Shown piece after piece: positions 7,841 to 17,729 of a stretch of DNA of 64,000 nucleotides (within the stretch, counting starts at the first letter, position 1; each line of letters begins with the position of its first letter). Origin of the DNA: Candidatus Enterococcus leclercqii (GTDB lineage: Bacteria; Bacillota; Bacilli; Lactobacillales; Enterococcaceae). The stretch spans positions 1-64,000 of the forward strand of contig NZ_MAEH01000008.1 of assembly GCF_009933135.1 (NCBI RefSeq), given 5' to 3'. Below the pieces are notes generated by a model, which was not told where the DNA came from, did not search any database, and worked only from the letters and a program-made list of their open reading frames with translations. The translations under genes and the position numbers were made by a program.

Positions 7841-9430
7841 TCAAGAGTGCGAACTAGGAGAACGACGCAATTGGCGGGGCGTAAAGCCACGGATACCGTT
7901 GAACAACTCCTCCTTTGAGTCAGGGCGCATTGTACATTTTTTACCAAAACATTTTTGCAGATGAAGCTTTTCCAATAGCGAGCGTAAATGGATGAAGTCG
8001 TCTTGGACATCCCGATAGGAATACAAATAGACAGGACCGTTGTAGCCCTCCGGTAAAAAGTTGGTGTGTGGAGAAATTAATAAGTCAATTTCTTCCTGTC
8101 CGTCTTCTGGATAAGGTACGTAGTCCACATAGGGCACAGTTTCCAAAAAAGAGTGTAACGGCAAGATCAAGACGAAATTGTTTTCGTTGGTCACGGCGAT
8201 GCGCAATTTCTTTGTGGCTAATTGTGTGTTGAATGTGGGCAGCAGGAAGTAAGCGAATAAGCTGGCTAACTGTGGATATACCGGCTTTAACCACTGGAAA
8301 TCCTTTTTACGAGCGACATTTTGGAAAAAACGCCGATTGAAAGTCTCAATCTCTAAAAATACCGGAGTGTCCGCCCGTAAGCTAGATTCAAAAAACATAT
8401 AATTCAGTGACGGAGTATCTTTTAACAGGTAGCTGAGATTGAAAGTTCCCATGATATTAGCCATCAAGACATCGAAGTGCTCAGGTGGTCGCCGGTCAAA
8501 AAAGTTGCTCAACAATTTATCTCCAAAGTCGCTGATAATCATCTGAATCTCTGATTGCTGTTTCATCCACTCGCGATAGGCGATATAGGAGGGCGTGTCC
8601 ACACGCGCATAAAGCGCACCAGTGTAAATCTGAAAATAGAAGGCCATTTCCTCAGCTGCTACGAATTTTGAAGGTGTGGTGCGGGCCAAATAAGCTGAAA
8701 AATTCTGATGATGGGTTTGCCACACGTCCTCACACAGTGGAAAGTCATTGGAAGTCAGACCAGGCTCGACAAAATAGCCCCCCTGTCGTCGCAGTTCAGC
8801 AATCCGCAAAAACAAGTCAATCTGGTTGCGATTGCCATATGCCATTTGCTCATCAAAAGTAGCCACGACGTCATCAATCAATGGGTCTATCAAAGAATCA
8901 TTTAAGGGGTAGTGGGTGGCGAGATCTGGCTTGATGGACCAAAACAGCGTGCCCAGAAAATGTCGAACAGCCAGCTCTTTGCCGGTGAGTTGAAGCTGGC
9001 TAGTGTTTAGTTTCAAATGATAAGGCGCAATCAACTCTTGCAGGTTGGTCAGACGACGAAAAGCCGTCGCACGACTCAAGAAATTTTCCTGGCAAAAATC
9101 CTCCAAATTTCCTTCCGGGTTAGTCAAGATAAAGCTGAACAGTCGAATGATCAATGAATTTTCTAGGAGGTTCTGCCGATAGATGGCGCCAATGGGAGCA
9201 TCGCTAGGCATCAGTAGTGTGTCGCCGTCAGCTTGTAAAAGCGAGATGTCTTCGCCAGAAATATCTTTAAGGTCAGACTCTAATTCATTTATAATCATAG
9301 TCATTTTATTCTTTGTTAGGCGTAGTGATTTTCGTAAGTCAGTGAACGTCAGTGAAGGCTCAGTTATCAAGAGTCGGTAGCTTTCCAGCTTCAACTGTTC
9401 AACATCGTCCAATAAATAGTGAATTAACAT
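7841..9430 (-). CDS. Mga/AtxA-family transcriptional regulator, EbpR-like
   Basis: A 529-residue cytoplasmic regulator with the layout of the Mga/AtxA family: N-terminal helix-turn-helix regions (about 20-60, SLTFTDLRKSLRLTKNKM, and about 110-150, with FLSRATAFRRLTNL), then long helical PRD-like regions and a C-terminal EIIB-like end. It lies upstream of, and divergent from, a pilus operon, exactly as ebpR does in Enterococcus faecalis, where EbpR activates ebpABC. Control of this pilus operon is therefore likely but inferred. A GTG at 9439 gives three more residues; the ATG at 9430 is preferred because AAAGG lies about 10 nt before it. A bidirectional terminator follows. Confidence 0.82.
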   Translation of the reverse strand: MLIHYLLDDVEQLKLESYRLLITEPSLTFTDLRKSLRLTKNKMTMIINELESDLKDISGEDISLLQADGDTLLMPSDAPIGAIYRQNLLENSLIIRLFSFILTNPEGNLEDFCQENFLSRATAFRRLTNLQELIAPYHLKLNTSQLQLTGKELAVRHFLGTLFWSIKPDLATHYPLNDSLIDPLIDDVVATFDEQMAYGNRNQIDLFLRIAELRRQGGYFVEPGLTSNDFPLCEDVWQTHHQNFSAYLARTTPSKFVAAEEMAFYFQIYTGALYARVDTPSYIAYREWMKQQSEIQMIISDFGDKLLSNFFDRRPPEHFDVLMANIMGTFNLSYLLKDTPSLNYMFFESSLRADTPVFLEIETFNRRFFQNVARKKDFQWLKPVYPQLASLFAYFLLPTFNTQLATKKLRIAVTNENNFVLILPLHSFLETVPYVDYVPYPEDGQEEIDLLISPHTNFLPEGYNGPVYLYSYRDVQDDFIHLRSLLEKLHLQKCFGKKCTMRPDSKEELFNGIRGFTPRQLRRSPSSHS

Positions 9431-9912
9431 AGGAACCACGCCTTTCTCGATAGTAAGTAATTAGAATTATACACGGTCACTTTAATAAAAATCAAACGAG
9501 GAGAGAAAAAGCCTTTAATATCAGTCATTTGAAACGAATAAAGTTATCAAAATTGAGAGAGAGTGTTACATTTTATGATACCCCATGAGATTTAAAGTTT
9601 AATTAAAATCGGAAAAGAGCCATATAACCGTCGTTTGTGTTTTTAAAAATACAAATTAAGAGAAAAAACAGTCTCAAAGGTGAAAATAGAATGTATATTT
9701 TGTAGGATATATAATAAAACCATGATAAAAGATAAGTTTATTCTAATTTTTAAGGAAAGTATAAGCTGACTTTTATTCGTTAGTGCTTTTGTTAGGCACC
9801 AGTTGATCGTTGTTCCTGATTACGCATATCAGACAGTAGTATTTGAAAGAAATCGAGAGGTCAGTAAAAGGTGACTGAACTCACAGGACGCAACACAGTA
9901 AGGGGGTAGAAA

Positions 9913-9996
9913 ATGCCGAAGAATATTTTGAACCAATTGGGTGTTAAAGGGTGGTTAAAATCACAATTACCCTATCGTGTCGGAGGGATACCCTGA
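9913..9996 (+). CDS. Possible 27-residue peptide in the pilus regulatory region
   Basis: ATG with the strong ribosome binding site AGGGGG 7 nt upstream, 27 codons, ending in TGA. The peptide begins MPKNILNQLGVKGWLK and ends YRVGGIP. It has no signal peptide or membrane helix that I can recognise. A GTGTC...GACAC hairpin overlaps its stop. It could be a small regulatory or leader peptide, or a chance frame; I do not recognise the sequence. Confidence 0.25.
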   Translation: MPKNILNQLGVKGWLKSQLPYRVGGIP

Positions 9997-10419
9997 CACT
10001 TGAAGTACAAATTGTTTATTCAATAAAAGTAAAAAAAGATGTCAAATTGTTTTTCTATAAGAAAAAGAGCTGTTTAGGAGAATTGATATTTCAGAAAAAA
10101 ATAGAATCGACTAAAGCCTGTAGAATGGCGATAAAAAAATTATCGTTTTCGAAATTTCTTTTATCGTATGTTATTTGAAAATCAAGGTAAATTTAATGGC
10201 AGAGAGCATATCAAAAAATAGCGCTTTCTACTTACAGAGATTGTTTTTTATTTTAAAAGTAGATTTTTAAGTCAATTAAATTCAATAAAATTCTTTCTTT
10301 TAACATTTCTTAATAACTGGTATTATTTAATTGTATAAAGCAATTGATAATTTTTTTAAAGTTATAAAAGTTTATGTTAAAGAAAAATTTCGAGAGTTGG
10401 AATCAGATGGGGTAGTCAT

Positions 10420-10435
10420 TGCTTGTTCGCAAGCA
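10420..10435. repeat. Short hairpin with TTCG loop
   Basis: TGCTTG-TTCG-CAAGCA, a perfect 6-bp stem with a four-base loop, about 250 bp upstream of the pilus operon. It could be an operator half-site pair or an RNA hairpin in the leader if transcription starts farther upstream. The function is unknown. Confidence 0.35.
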
Positions 10436-10686
10436 GAGTGAGAAAGAGGTGGAAAGCACGAAAAAAAGAACGTTTCTTGTATTGATCTGGATGGATAGAC
10501 CAATTTTTTGTGACAACACCAATCGTACTCAAAACAGCCCGCCACTCGTCTATTTCTTTTCCCACTCAAAAAAGTAAAAGAAGGTTGGAGAACGACGGAA
10601 AAATCAGCTAAAAAGGTGTGTCAGACTATTTTGAAACGACAGTCATTAGAACAAGGTATAAATGAAAAAGAGAGGACGTGAAGTTG

Positions 10687-13600
10687 ATGAAAATGAAGAA
10701 ATCGCTGCTGTCAGGATTCCTGATTCTTGCTATGCTAATTCCTTACTTCACTGATTTGTTGACAATCTTTCCTTTGGGAGCTGAGGCTGCCGAGACGGGT
10801 ATTCAACTGGTGAAAACGGATGAGTTGGCGGTAACTGCCGACTATCAGGAAGGCGAAGGTGAAGACGCAACTGGTGGTTGGCAGTTGCGGTACGAGAAAA
10901 CAGCTGAGGGAGAACAAACACAGCGGCTGAAATTCAAACTGGGAGAATCAAAAGTATTTGCTGAACAAGACAATTGGGGAATGGAAGGCGACTGGTTTGT
11001 CGAAACGGCATTTGGAGGAAGCGCTATCGGCGAGGTGTTCATCCCGGCGGAAGCGACAGAACAGATCCAAGTCTCTGTACAGCTAGATGTAGCGACGCCA
11101 CAAGAAGCAACTGAGACGACTACGACCGAAGCGACCACGACGACTACCACCAATACCACAGTGGAAATCCTGCCACTGACAGCTACGGCAGACCCGTTGG
11201 TAACAGAAGATGTTCTGGACGAGACCGTCAGTGGACCGCATGTCTTGGGGCCGGATGATGCCGTTGACGATCCTGTCAACGATGCCACTGATGATCCCGC
11301 TGATGGGGACATTGTTGATCCTGTAGACGATCCTGCTGACCCTGCAGGGACGGATGAGGTTATGGTAGAGGGAACAAATGGAACGACTGAAGATAAAAGC
11401 AATACTGTGACGGGGCAAGGAAACAATATTGGCGTGCAACAGACTCTAGCTCAACTCATTGGGCCGGTGGAACGTAGCTATCCTACCTATGTAAATAAAG
11501 CGCCGACTTATACGACAGAAGATAATGGTGCAACCTATCCTACAAATAGTTGGATACCGACAGACGGCAATGGTGACGCTGATGAAAATGTCATCAATCA
11601 TCGAGGAGGTTCAAATACAGAAACCGGATGGGACGATAAAGACGCATGGAATGGCGATCCGCGTAGTGAAAATTCCTATATCAAATACTACGATGGTGAT
11701 CGTGAAGAACCAGATTTCCAATTGCGAAAATTTGCCAAAGAATCCGACACTCAAGGACTTTTTGATGTTTACCTCAACGTGAAAGGAAACATCCAACAAG
11801 AAATGCAACCGATGGATATTGTGCTGGTGGCCGACTGGTCGGCTAGTATGGCAGAAAAAGATGGTGGAAGAAAGAGAATTGATGAGCTGAAGGCAGGCGT
11901 TAATGCCTTCACGAAGGCACTATCAGAAAGTGGCGAGAATATTACTAATAATATTCGATTAGGATTTGTTCCCTACGCTAGTGATGTTATAGAAAAAGAA
12001 ACGGTCAACTTACAATCATTTAAAGAAGCGAAAGAAGCAATCGATCGACTAGAATATAATACTGTCACGCATACTTTTACGCAAGCTGGCCTTAAGAAGG
12101 CGCGAGAGATGTTGGATCCTACAGACGACGAAGAAGTGAGAAAAAAAGTCATCGTTTTGCTAACTGATGGTGTGCCAACTCGATCCTATCAGATCACGCC
12201 GGATGGCTATAACTCTGAAGGGGGTTATGGGGTTAATTTCAATTATAGAACGATTAAACAGACAGGTTCTAATACGTCAAAATTGTCAAAGGATAACGAA
12301 TATGACGTAAATGGATCAGGTGGACGTGAGATTACCATCGATTCCACGTTCCCTGCGACAATCGGAGAAGCCATGCTAGCCAAAGGTGAGGGGATAGAAA
12401 TCCATGGTCTAGGGATTCTTTTGCAAAGTGATAGTGCTGCAGGGTTAAACAAGAATGCCGTTGAGAACAAGTTCAGACAGATGGTCTCTGCTAATCCTTC
12501 TGATCAGGCAGACCTTTATTATGAGTCTGCCGAAAAAGCAACAGACATTTCTAATTACCTCATCAACAAAGCCATCCAACTGATTGGGACAGTTTCCAAT
12601 GGCTCAATTGTGGATCCATTGGGAAAACAGTTTATCTATGTGGAAGATTCCCTTAAAGTAACGGTCACGGCGAAAACGGGATATCCGACACCAGGCAGTC
12701 CAAATGTAGTTCCTTACAACGAAAATACGAGGACCCTCAACATCTCGGATATCAACTTGAGTAAAGGACAAGAGCTGCAAATTCATTATCGAGTCCGGAT
12801 TAATACGGAATCTGAAACTTTTGTACCAGACACATGGTATCAGATGAACGGGGAAACCACTTTGACTCCAAATGGTGGGAACTCCACAAATAAAGTGAAT
12901 TTCGGTGTGCCATCTGGGAAGGCACCAGGGACAAAAATCAAAATTCAAAAAGTCTGGGAAGAATACGATGATGACAAAAATGGACGGAAGGATCTATATT
13001 TCCGAGTTCAGCGCGATAAAACAGACTTTGCAATCGCTAAATTGCAAAAGACAAACGCAGATATTTGGCAACAGACTTACACTAAACTTTCAGAAATACC
13101 AGAATCTGATGAAGAAATACAAAAATCTTATGATGAAACATTGTATCTACCAAAGTTTGACAATGAAGGTAACGACTTCACCTACACTGTCGTAGAAGAG
13201 TTGGATACGCCTGAAGGATACGAAGCAACGCTGACAGATCAGGATGATGGTTTCTTCCAATGGAAAAATACTAAGATATTTACCAGACTCGATCTTGAAG
13301 TAACTAAAAAATCTGATCAATCCAAGGCGACTTTAGTAGGTGCTAAATTCACGTTATCTGGCGGTGACTTGGAAAAGGCAGTGATATTGAAAGGTAACGA
13401 CGATGGAACCTATACCTTGCCTGAAGGTACGTCATTGGACAAAGGGCAGACATACACACTGACTGAAATCCAAGCGCCGACAGGACATACACTTAGTGAC
13501 TCGTCTCCATGGAAAATCGTAGTTAAAAAAGATGGTACATTGGATACGACCAGTAGCAAGGGCATAAGTATTGTTAAGGGAAAAGTCGTCTTAACAGTGG

Positions 13601-14436
13601 TGAACGAATTTACACCAGTCTCTGTTCAGGCCAAAAAGGTCTCTGCGACAAATGACTCGACACCATTGGAAGGGGCAACTTTCAGCTTATCCATTAAAGA
13701 TGACAAGGGTGAGTACGAGAAGTTAGCTACAAGCGAATCTGGTGAAAATGGTTTGGCACTATTTGCAGATTCAATCAAAAAACCCGGCACCTATAAGTTG
13801 ACAGAAACTGCCGGCCCAGCTGGCTATGACACAGTAGCAGGTGACTATGTATTTACTGTAGACGCTTATGGACAAATTGCCTATAAGGGAATTAATTATG
13901 AGGAAGTCAGTGGGATTTTCACCTTTACTCACGCCAATGAGCTGAAACCTTTTGACCTAACGATCCTCAAGCAAAGTGACTATGACAAAAAAGCATTGGA
14001 AGGTGCGACCTTTGCCGTTTCCGAAGATAAAGCAGGGACTTCTGTGCTAGCAACTGCGACTTCTGGTAAAGATGGAAAGGTAACTTTCGATTATGCGTTT
14101 GAGCCGGGAACCTACTACCTAAAAGAAACCGAGGCGCCAGAGGGTTTCCATCAACTGACAGGTACTTTCACACTGATCATCGGCACAGACGGATCCGCCA
14201 CTCTCGAATACGAAGGGGAAGAATATCAAGAAGGATTCGACCTGAGCTTGAAAGGAAGCACAGAGCATAACCAACTCTCCTTCACGGTGGACAACACTCC
14301 GAAAGTACCATTACCGAAAACTGGTGGTCAGGGACGTGGCATCTTCTTTATTTCTGCGATGGTATTGTTGGCGATGACTGGCTGGTACTTCTATAAAAAA
14401 GAAACCGACACGGAAAAAGGAGGGCGGACCTCATGA
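10687..14436 (+). CDS. Pilus tip adhesin with VWA domain, EbpA-like
   Basis: A 1249-residue LPxTG precursor. The signal peptide ends near AEAA (about residue 37). A Thr-rich tract and an Asp/Pro-rich acidic stretch (about 190-230) precede the von Willebrand A domain, with MIDAS DWSAS (D383 onwards) and VIVLLTDG. Four CnaB-type repeats follow, each with an E-box: YTVVEELDTPEGY, YTLTEIQAPTGH, YKLTETAGPAGY, YYLKETEAPEGF. The sorting signal is LPKTG at 1209-1213 with a membrane helix and charged tail. This is the architecture of EbpA, the tip adhesin of enterococcal Ebp pili. A GTG frame starts at 10678, but the ATG at 10687 has AGAGGA 10 nt upstream. It overlaps the next gene by 4 bp. Confidence 0.9.
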   Translation: MKMKKSLLSGFLILAMLIPYFTDLLTIFPLGAEAAETGIQLVKTDELAVTADYQEGEGEDATGGWQLRYEKTAEGEQTQRLKFKLGESKVFAEQDNWGMEGDWFVETAFGGSAIGEVFIPAEATEQIQVSVQLDVATPQEATETTTTEATTTTTTNTTVEILPLTATADPLVTEDVLDETVSGPHVLGPDDAVDDPVNDATDDPADGDIVDPVDDPADPAGTDEVMVEGTNGTTEDKSNTVTGQGNNIGVQQTLAQLIGPVERSYPTYVNKAPTYTTEDNGATYPTNSWIPTDGNGDADENVINHRGGSNTETGWDDKDAWNGDPRSENSYIKYYDGDREEPDFQLRKFAKESDTQGLFDVYLNVKGNIQQEMQPMDIVLVADWSASMAEKDGGRKRIDELKAGVNAFTKALSESGENITNNIRLGFVPYASDVIEKETVNLQSFKEAKEAIDRLEYNTVTHTFTQAGLKKAREMLDPTDDEEVRKKVIVLLTDGVPTRSYQITPDGYNSEGGYGVNFNYRTIKQTGSNTSKLSKDNEYDVNGSGGREITIDSTFPATIGEAMLAKGEGIEIHGLGILLQSDSAAGLNKNAVENKFRQMVSANPSDQADLYYESAEKATDISNYLINKAIQLIGTVSNGSIVDPLGKQFIYVEDSLKVTVTAKTGYPTPGSPNVVPYNENTRTLNISDINLSKGQELQIHYRVRINTESETFVPDTWYQMNGETTLTPNGGNSTNKVNFGVPSGKAPGTKIKIQKVWEEYDDDKNGRKDLYFRVQRDKTDFAIAKLQKTNADIWQQTYTKLSEIPESDEEIQKSYDETLYLPKFDNEGNDFTYTVVEELDTPEGYEATLTDQDDGFFQWKNTKIFTRLDLEVTKKSDQSKATLVGAKFTLSGGDLEKAVILKGNDDGTYTLPEGTSLDKGQTYTLTEIQAPTGHTLSDSSPWKIVVKKDGTLDTTSSKGISIVKGKVVLTVVNEFTPVSVQAKKVSATNDSTPLEGATFSLSIKDDKGEYEKLATSESGENGLALFADSIKKPGTYKLTETAGPAGYDTVAGDYVFTVDAYGQIAYKGINYEEVSGIFTFTHANELKPFDLTILKQSDYDKKALEGATFAVSEDKAGTSVLATATSGKDGKVTFDYAFEPGTYYLKETEAPEGFHQLTGTFTLIIGTDGSATLEYEGEEYQEGFDLSLKGSTEHNQLSFTVDNTPKVPLPKTGGQGRGIFFISAMVLLAMTGWYFYKKETDTEKGGRTS

Positions 14437-15788
14437 AAAAACTTTTGAAAGTATTACTGACGACCGCATTGCTCCTACCACTGTTGGCGGCGGTTCTGCC
14501 GAATAGTAGCCAGGCAGTGGCGGCGGAGACAGACGATGCGCAAGTAGATGTTTACTTGCATAAGCGGATTTTCCGAGACCTGCGTTGGACGCAAGGGCAA
14601 GTAGAATCCGTGGACAACTGGGAATACGATAATGGCGGCTTGTTGATTGAAGAAGATCAAAAGACGCTGGATCAAGACCTGTTGACAGATGATTCCAAAC
14701 CGCTAAATGGGGCAATCTTCAAAGTCTATGATTTTTCGGCTGAGTATTTGGCAGCCTTACAAGCTGGGCAGACCCCGGAAGAATTTTCACAGGCTTATAT
14801 GGATCGTAGTTTTGCATTAGAACAGATTGAAGCAACTGGTAAAACTGCATTGACCAATCCAGAGCCGGATGTGGCAGATCCCGGCGCATTTGTCACCAGA
14901 CGACAAACGGTGACTGATGCGGCTGGAAATGAAGAAGTCTATGACGGAATTGCGAAGCTTTCGTTGCCTCGGTATCAGGAAGGCCAAGATGGGGCTTACC
15001 TGATTATCGAAACCGGCTTGACGGATGCCACGGAGCTGAATATTGATCTAGAGAAAAAATCAGCGCCGATGATGGTGACATTTCCGGTATTTGCCGAAGA
15101 AACAGAGTTGACACAGATTCACTTGTATCCGAAAAACGTTGGCTACTCCCGGGATCCTTATTTCTACAAGTTGGATGAAGTTACCAAAGAAGCAGGTCCG
15201 ATTGAAGGCGCGAAATTTGTCTTGTATCGGGAAGTCAACGGTGAAAAGCTGTATCTGGATCAAAGCAGCAGCAGTGACTTGCGTAATCAATGGGTGACTA
15301 CTAGCGGTGATCCGTTAGCAGACGCGCGGATTACAGTATTTGTCTCAGATGAAACAGGACTGGTCACCACCAATGGTCGTTTCTTGGCGGCTGGGACTTA
15401 CTATTTCGAGGAAGTCCAAGCAGCAGAAGGTTACCAAATTCGAGCGGCTGAAAAGCGAATCGAAGTGGTGGTACCGGAGGATTGGGACACCGAAGTCACC
15501 GTCAACGGGCAAACAATGGCTGAACAAGTGGATGGAAAAGTGCCACAATTAGCAATTGAATCTAAAACGCCCCGGGTCTACAACCAGGCGGTCACTCCGC
15601 AAGAAAATCCGCAACGACCAGCGCTGCCGGATACCAAGGGAGAAACACCGACAAATACCCCTGCATCACAGGTAAAAGATCGGACAACGCTGCCGCAAAC
15701 CGGCGAGCAAGCCTCTTCTTTATATCTACTTGGGTTGGGATTGATTGTTGTTTCGCTGATGTTGTGGAAAAAGCGCAAACGTTCATGA
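14433..15788 (+). CDS. Minor or basal pilin, EbpB-like
   Basis: A 451-residue secreted LPxTG protein, second gene of the pilus operon and translationally coupled to the adhesin gene (ATGA overlap). The signal peptide ends near VAA (about residue 30). A pilin-like N domain carries PVFAEETELTQIHLYPKN (YPKN at 232-235). A CnaB-like domain has the E-box YYFEEVQAAEGYQI. A proline-rich linker leads to LPQTG (420-424), a membrane helix and the tail KKRKRS. In E. faecalis the gene at this position, ebpB, encodes the base pilin. The YPKN segment resembles the pilin motif used for polymerisation, so a backbone role cannot be excluded by sequence. Confidence 0.83.
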   Translation: MKKLLKVLLTTALLLPLLAAVLPNSSQAVAAETDDAQVDVYLHKRIFRDLRWTQGQVESVDNWEYDNGGLLIEEDQKTLDQDLLTDDSKPLNGAIFKVYDFSAEYLAALQAGQTPEEFSQAYMDRSFALEQIEATGKTALTNPEPDVADPGAFVTRRQTVTDAAGNEEVYDGIAKLSLPRYQEGQDGAYLIIETGLTDATELNIDLEKKSAPMMVTFPVFAEETELTQIHLYPKNVGYSRDPYFYKLDEVTKEAGPIEGAKFVLYREVNGEKLYLDQSSSSDLRNQWVTTSGDPLADARITVFVSDETGLVTTNGRFLAAGTYYFEEVQAAEGYQIRAAEKRIEVVVPEDWDTEVTVNGQTMAEQVDGKVPQLAIESKTPRVYNQAVTPQENPQRPALPDTKGETPTNTPASQVKDRTTLPQTGEQASSLYLLGLGLIVVSLMLWKKRKRS

Positions 15789-15818
15789 TAAGTCAAACAA
15801 CGAAATGGGGAAAAGAAA

Positions 15819-17693
15819 ATGAAAAAACAGCTTAAGCGTATCGGGTTGAAAATGATGGCTTTGACACTCTTGTTGTCAGGGACTTTTGCCGGCGCTTTGG
15901 GGGCGCATGCTGAGGAAAGTGTGAATCCACCTAGTAGCCAAAATGTTAGGATCCATAAGATGGCCTATGAAAATAAATTGCCGGAAGAGGTGCAAAATGA
16001 CGGGGGGATAATGGAGGGTTTTGAAGGTACTCCGTTAGCTGGGGCTGGGTTTACGGCTTATGATGTTACTAACGTTTATTGGGCAGCTTATGAAGAGGCT
16101 ACGGGGAACCATGCTGCTAAAGAAACGGCTGCAGTTGCGTCTGCATTGAAAGCAGACTTGACAGGTGTAACCCCTGTTGGCGAAGAAGGGGTTACCGAAG
16201 CTGATGGCACAGCGGATTTTGATGACTTGGATATTGTCAGTGGAGACAAAAATGCTGTCTATCGTTTCGTGGAAACCACAATGCCGGCTGGGGTGGTTGC
16301 TTCCAAGTCAGCGGATGTGATTTTGGGGCTGCCAGTATATGCTGAAGATGGTGAATTGCGTGAGACGGTCCATGTTTATCCGAAAAACGTGATAGAAGAC
16401 GTCGATTTGGGCTTTACCAAGTATGGAGTGGATGAAGAAGGTGAGATTGCTGCGTTACCAGGTGCGAAATTCACTTTGAAAAACTCAGCAGGAGCGTACT
16501 ACAAAGAGGGAGCGTTCACTGCTACAGCAGGTACAGCGGGAGTATTAACTTCGAACGAGAATGGTGTGGTTTCTGTAGACGGTTTGCTTCTTACGCCAGG
16601 TGACTATACCTTTACCGAGGTTGATAGTGATGTTTCAAAAGCAGAAAAACAATCTGGAGCTTCTCAAGTCTATCACTATACCGAAGCAGCTACAGTGATT
16701 GCAACAGTAACTAAGGATATGGCTGTTACCTACACCTACTATAATGTAGATGGTGAAGCGCTCGTAAATCAAGATTCAGCCGAAGCCTACAACTTCAAAG
16801 TGCCAACAGTTAATAAAACCGCTGACGACCACAAAGTTGATCGTGGTCAAGTGGTCAATTATACGATCGAAACTATGATTCCAAAAGATATCGCAACCTA
16901 TACAACATACCAGTTGGTGGATATTTACTCTGCGGGCTTGGAACTGGTCTCCGACGAGGATGCTATCACCGGTTCAATTCAAATTGACGGTAAAGAAGTT
17001 CCAAATCTGACAGATCTGGCAACTACTAACTTTACTACCGCGAATAGTTTCACTGTGACCTTCACCATAAGTGAATTAGCCAAATACGCAGGGGAAACAC
17101 TCACTCTCACTGCAGACATGAAAGTAATCACTGACGACCTTGACGTAATTGACAATGATGTGACTCTTAAAAATGATTTCTACGATCAAACAGACAAAGA
17201 AACTGTTGAAACTGATGCTAAAGTCTTCCTGAAAAAAGATTTGCACACCCAAGCAGCTTTAGTAGGCGCAAAATTTGTTGTGAAAAATCCTGATGGCAAA
17301 TTTTTGCAACTGTTAGACGAAAATGGCAATGCAGTTACTGAAGTGAGTGGCTATGCCACAGGCTATGATGTGAACTGGGTGGCAGACCAGGCCGACGCAA
17401 CTACTTTAATTTCAGATACTAATGGACAAGTTGGCGTGTACGGCTTGGCAGAGTTGGCTGATGGAAAAGAATACACCATCGTCGAAACTGCTGCTCCAGA
17501 TGGCTACGTGACTCCGAGCGATGCTGGTATCGACTTTACAACTGATAAAGCCGAAGAGGAATTGGTCATCAACAATAAAGCGAAAGGCTTCTTGCCATCA
17601 ACTGGTGGTGTGGGGATCGTCGGCTTTGTTGGAATCGGGCTGTTGGTTGTCGCAGGTTCCGTTTGGTACTTCCGCAAACGCGCTGAAGCTTAA
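15819..17693 (+). CDS. Major pilin (backbone), EbpC-like
   Basis: A 624-residue LPxTG precursor that should be polymerised by the sortase encoded next. The signal peptide ends near AHA (residue 31). The first pilin domain ends with the motif VHVYPKN (187-190), whose Lys189 is the expected acceptor for isopeptide linkage. Then come Ig-like/CnaB-type domains with E-box-like YTFTEVDSD and YTIVETAAPDGY, and a middle domain with SpaA-type isopeptide features. The sorting signal is LPSTG (592-596), followed by a hydrophobic helix and RKRAEA. Gene order (adhesin, base, backbone, sortase) matches ebpA-ebpB-ebpC-srtC. A GGGG-type ribosome binding site precedes the ATG. Confidence 0.9.
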   Translation: MKKQLKRIGLKMMALTLLLSGTFAGALGAHAEESVNPPSSQNVRIHKMAYENKLPEEVQNDGGIMEGFEGTPLAGAGFTAYDVTNVYWAAYEEATGNHAAKETAAVASALKADLTGVTPVGEEGVTEADGTADFDDLDIVSGDKNAVYRFVETTMPAGVVASKSADVILGLPVYAEDGELRETVHVYPKNVIEDVDLGFTKYGVDEEGEIAALPGAKFTLKNSAGAYYKEGAFTATAGTAGVLTSNENGVVSVDGLLLTPGDYTFTEVDSDVSKAEKQSGASQVYHYTEAATVIATVTKDMAVTYTYYNVDGEALVNQDSAEAYNFKVPTVNKTADDHKVDRGQVVNYTIETMIPKDIATYTTYQLVDIYSAGLELVSDEDAITGSIQIDGKEVPNLTDLATTNFTTANSFTVTFTISELAKYAGETLTLTADMKVITDDLDVIDNDVTLKNDFYDQTDKETVETDAKVFLKKDLHTQAALVGAKFVVKNPDGKFLQLLDENGNAVTEVSGYATGYDVNWVADQADATTLISDTNGQVGVYGLAELADGKEYTIVETAAPDGYVTPSDAGIDFTTDKAEEELVINNKAKGFLPSTGGVGIVGFVGIGLLVVAGSVWYFRKRAEA

Positions 17694-17729
17694 ATAAACT
17701 GGGAAAAATAGGGGAAGGAGGGGGTCGCT

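Larger units (their letters stand above)
9431..10686. other. Long AT-rich intergenic region between regulator and pilus operon
   Basis: About 1.25 kb with no convincing full-length gene. It must hold the divergent promoters and any regulator-binding sites. Visible items are a 27-codon ORF with a strong ribosome binding site (9913-9996), a hairpin at its end (9977-9999), a CGATAA/TTATCG hairpin followed by a short T-run (10129-10145), and a 6-bp stem with TTCG loop (10420-10435). A TTGAAA (10631) and TATAAA (10657) just before the tip-adhesin gene have a 20-bp spacer, too long for a normal sigma-A promoter but compatible with an activator-dependent one. A 75-codon frame at 9951-10178 has no ribosome binding site and biased composition, so it is not called. 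Confidence 0.6.

Noticed and set aside
9951-10178. 75-codon plus-strand frame in the ebpR-ebpA region
   Set aside because: Composition is that of random AT-rich DNA (Lys/Ile/Leu/Phe), there is no ribosome binding site, and it overlaps the better-supported 27-codon frame.
10845-11439. Two long minus-strand frames (Ser/Val-rich and Ile/Arg-rich)
   Set aside because: They mirror the Thr-rich and Asp/Pro-rich repeats of the pilus tip adhesin; low-complexity plus-strand codons open the opposite frames.
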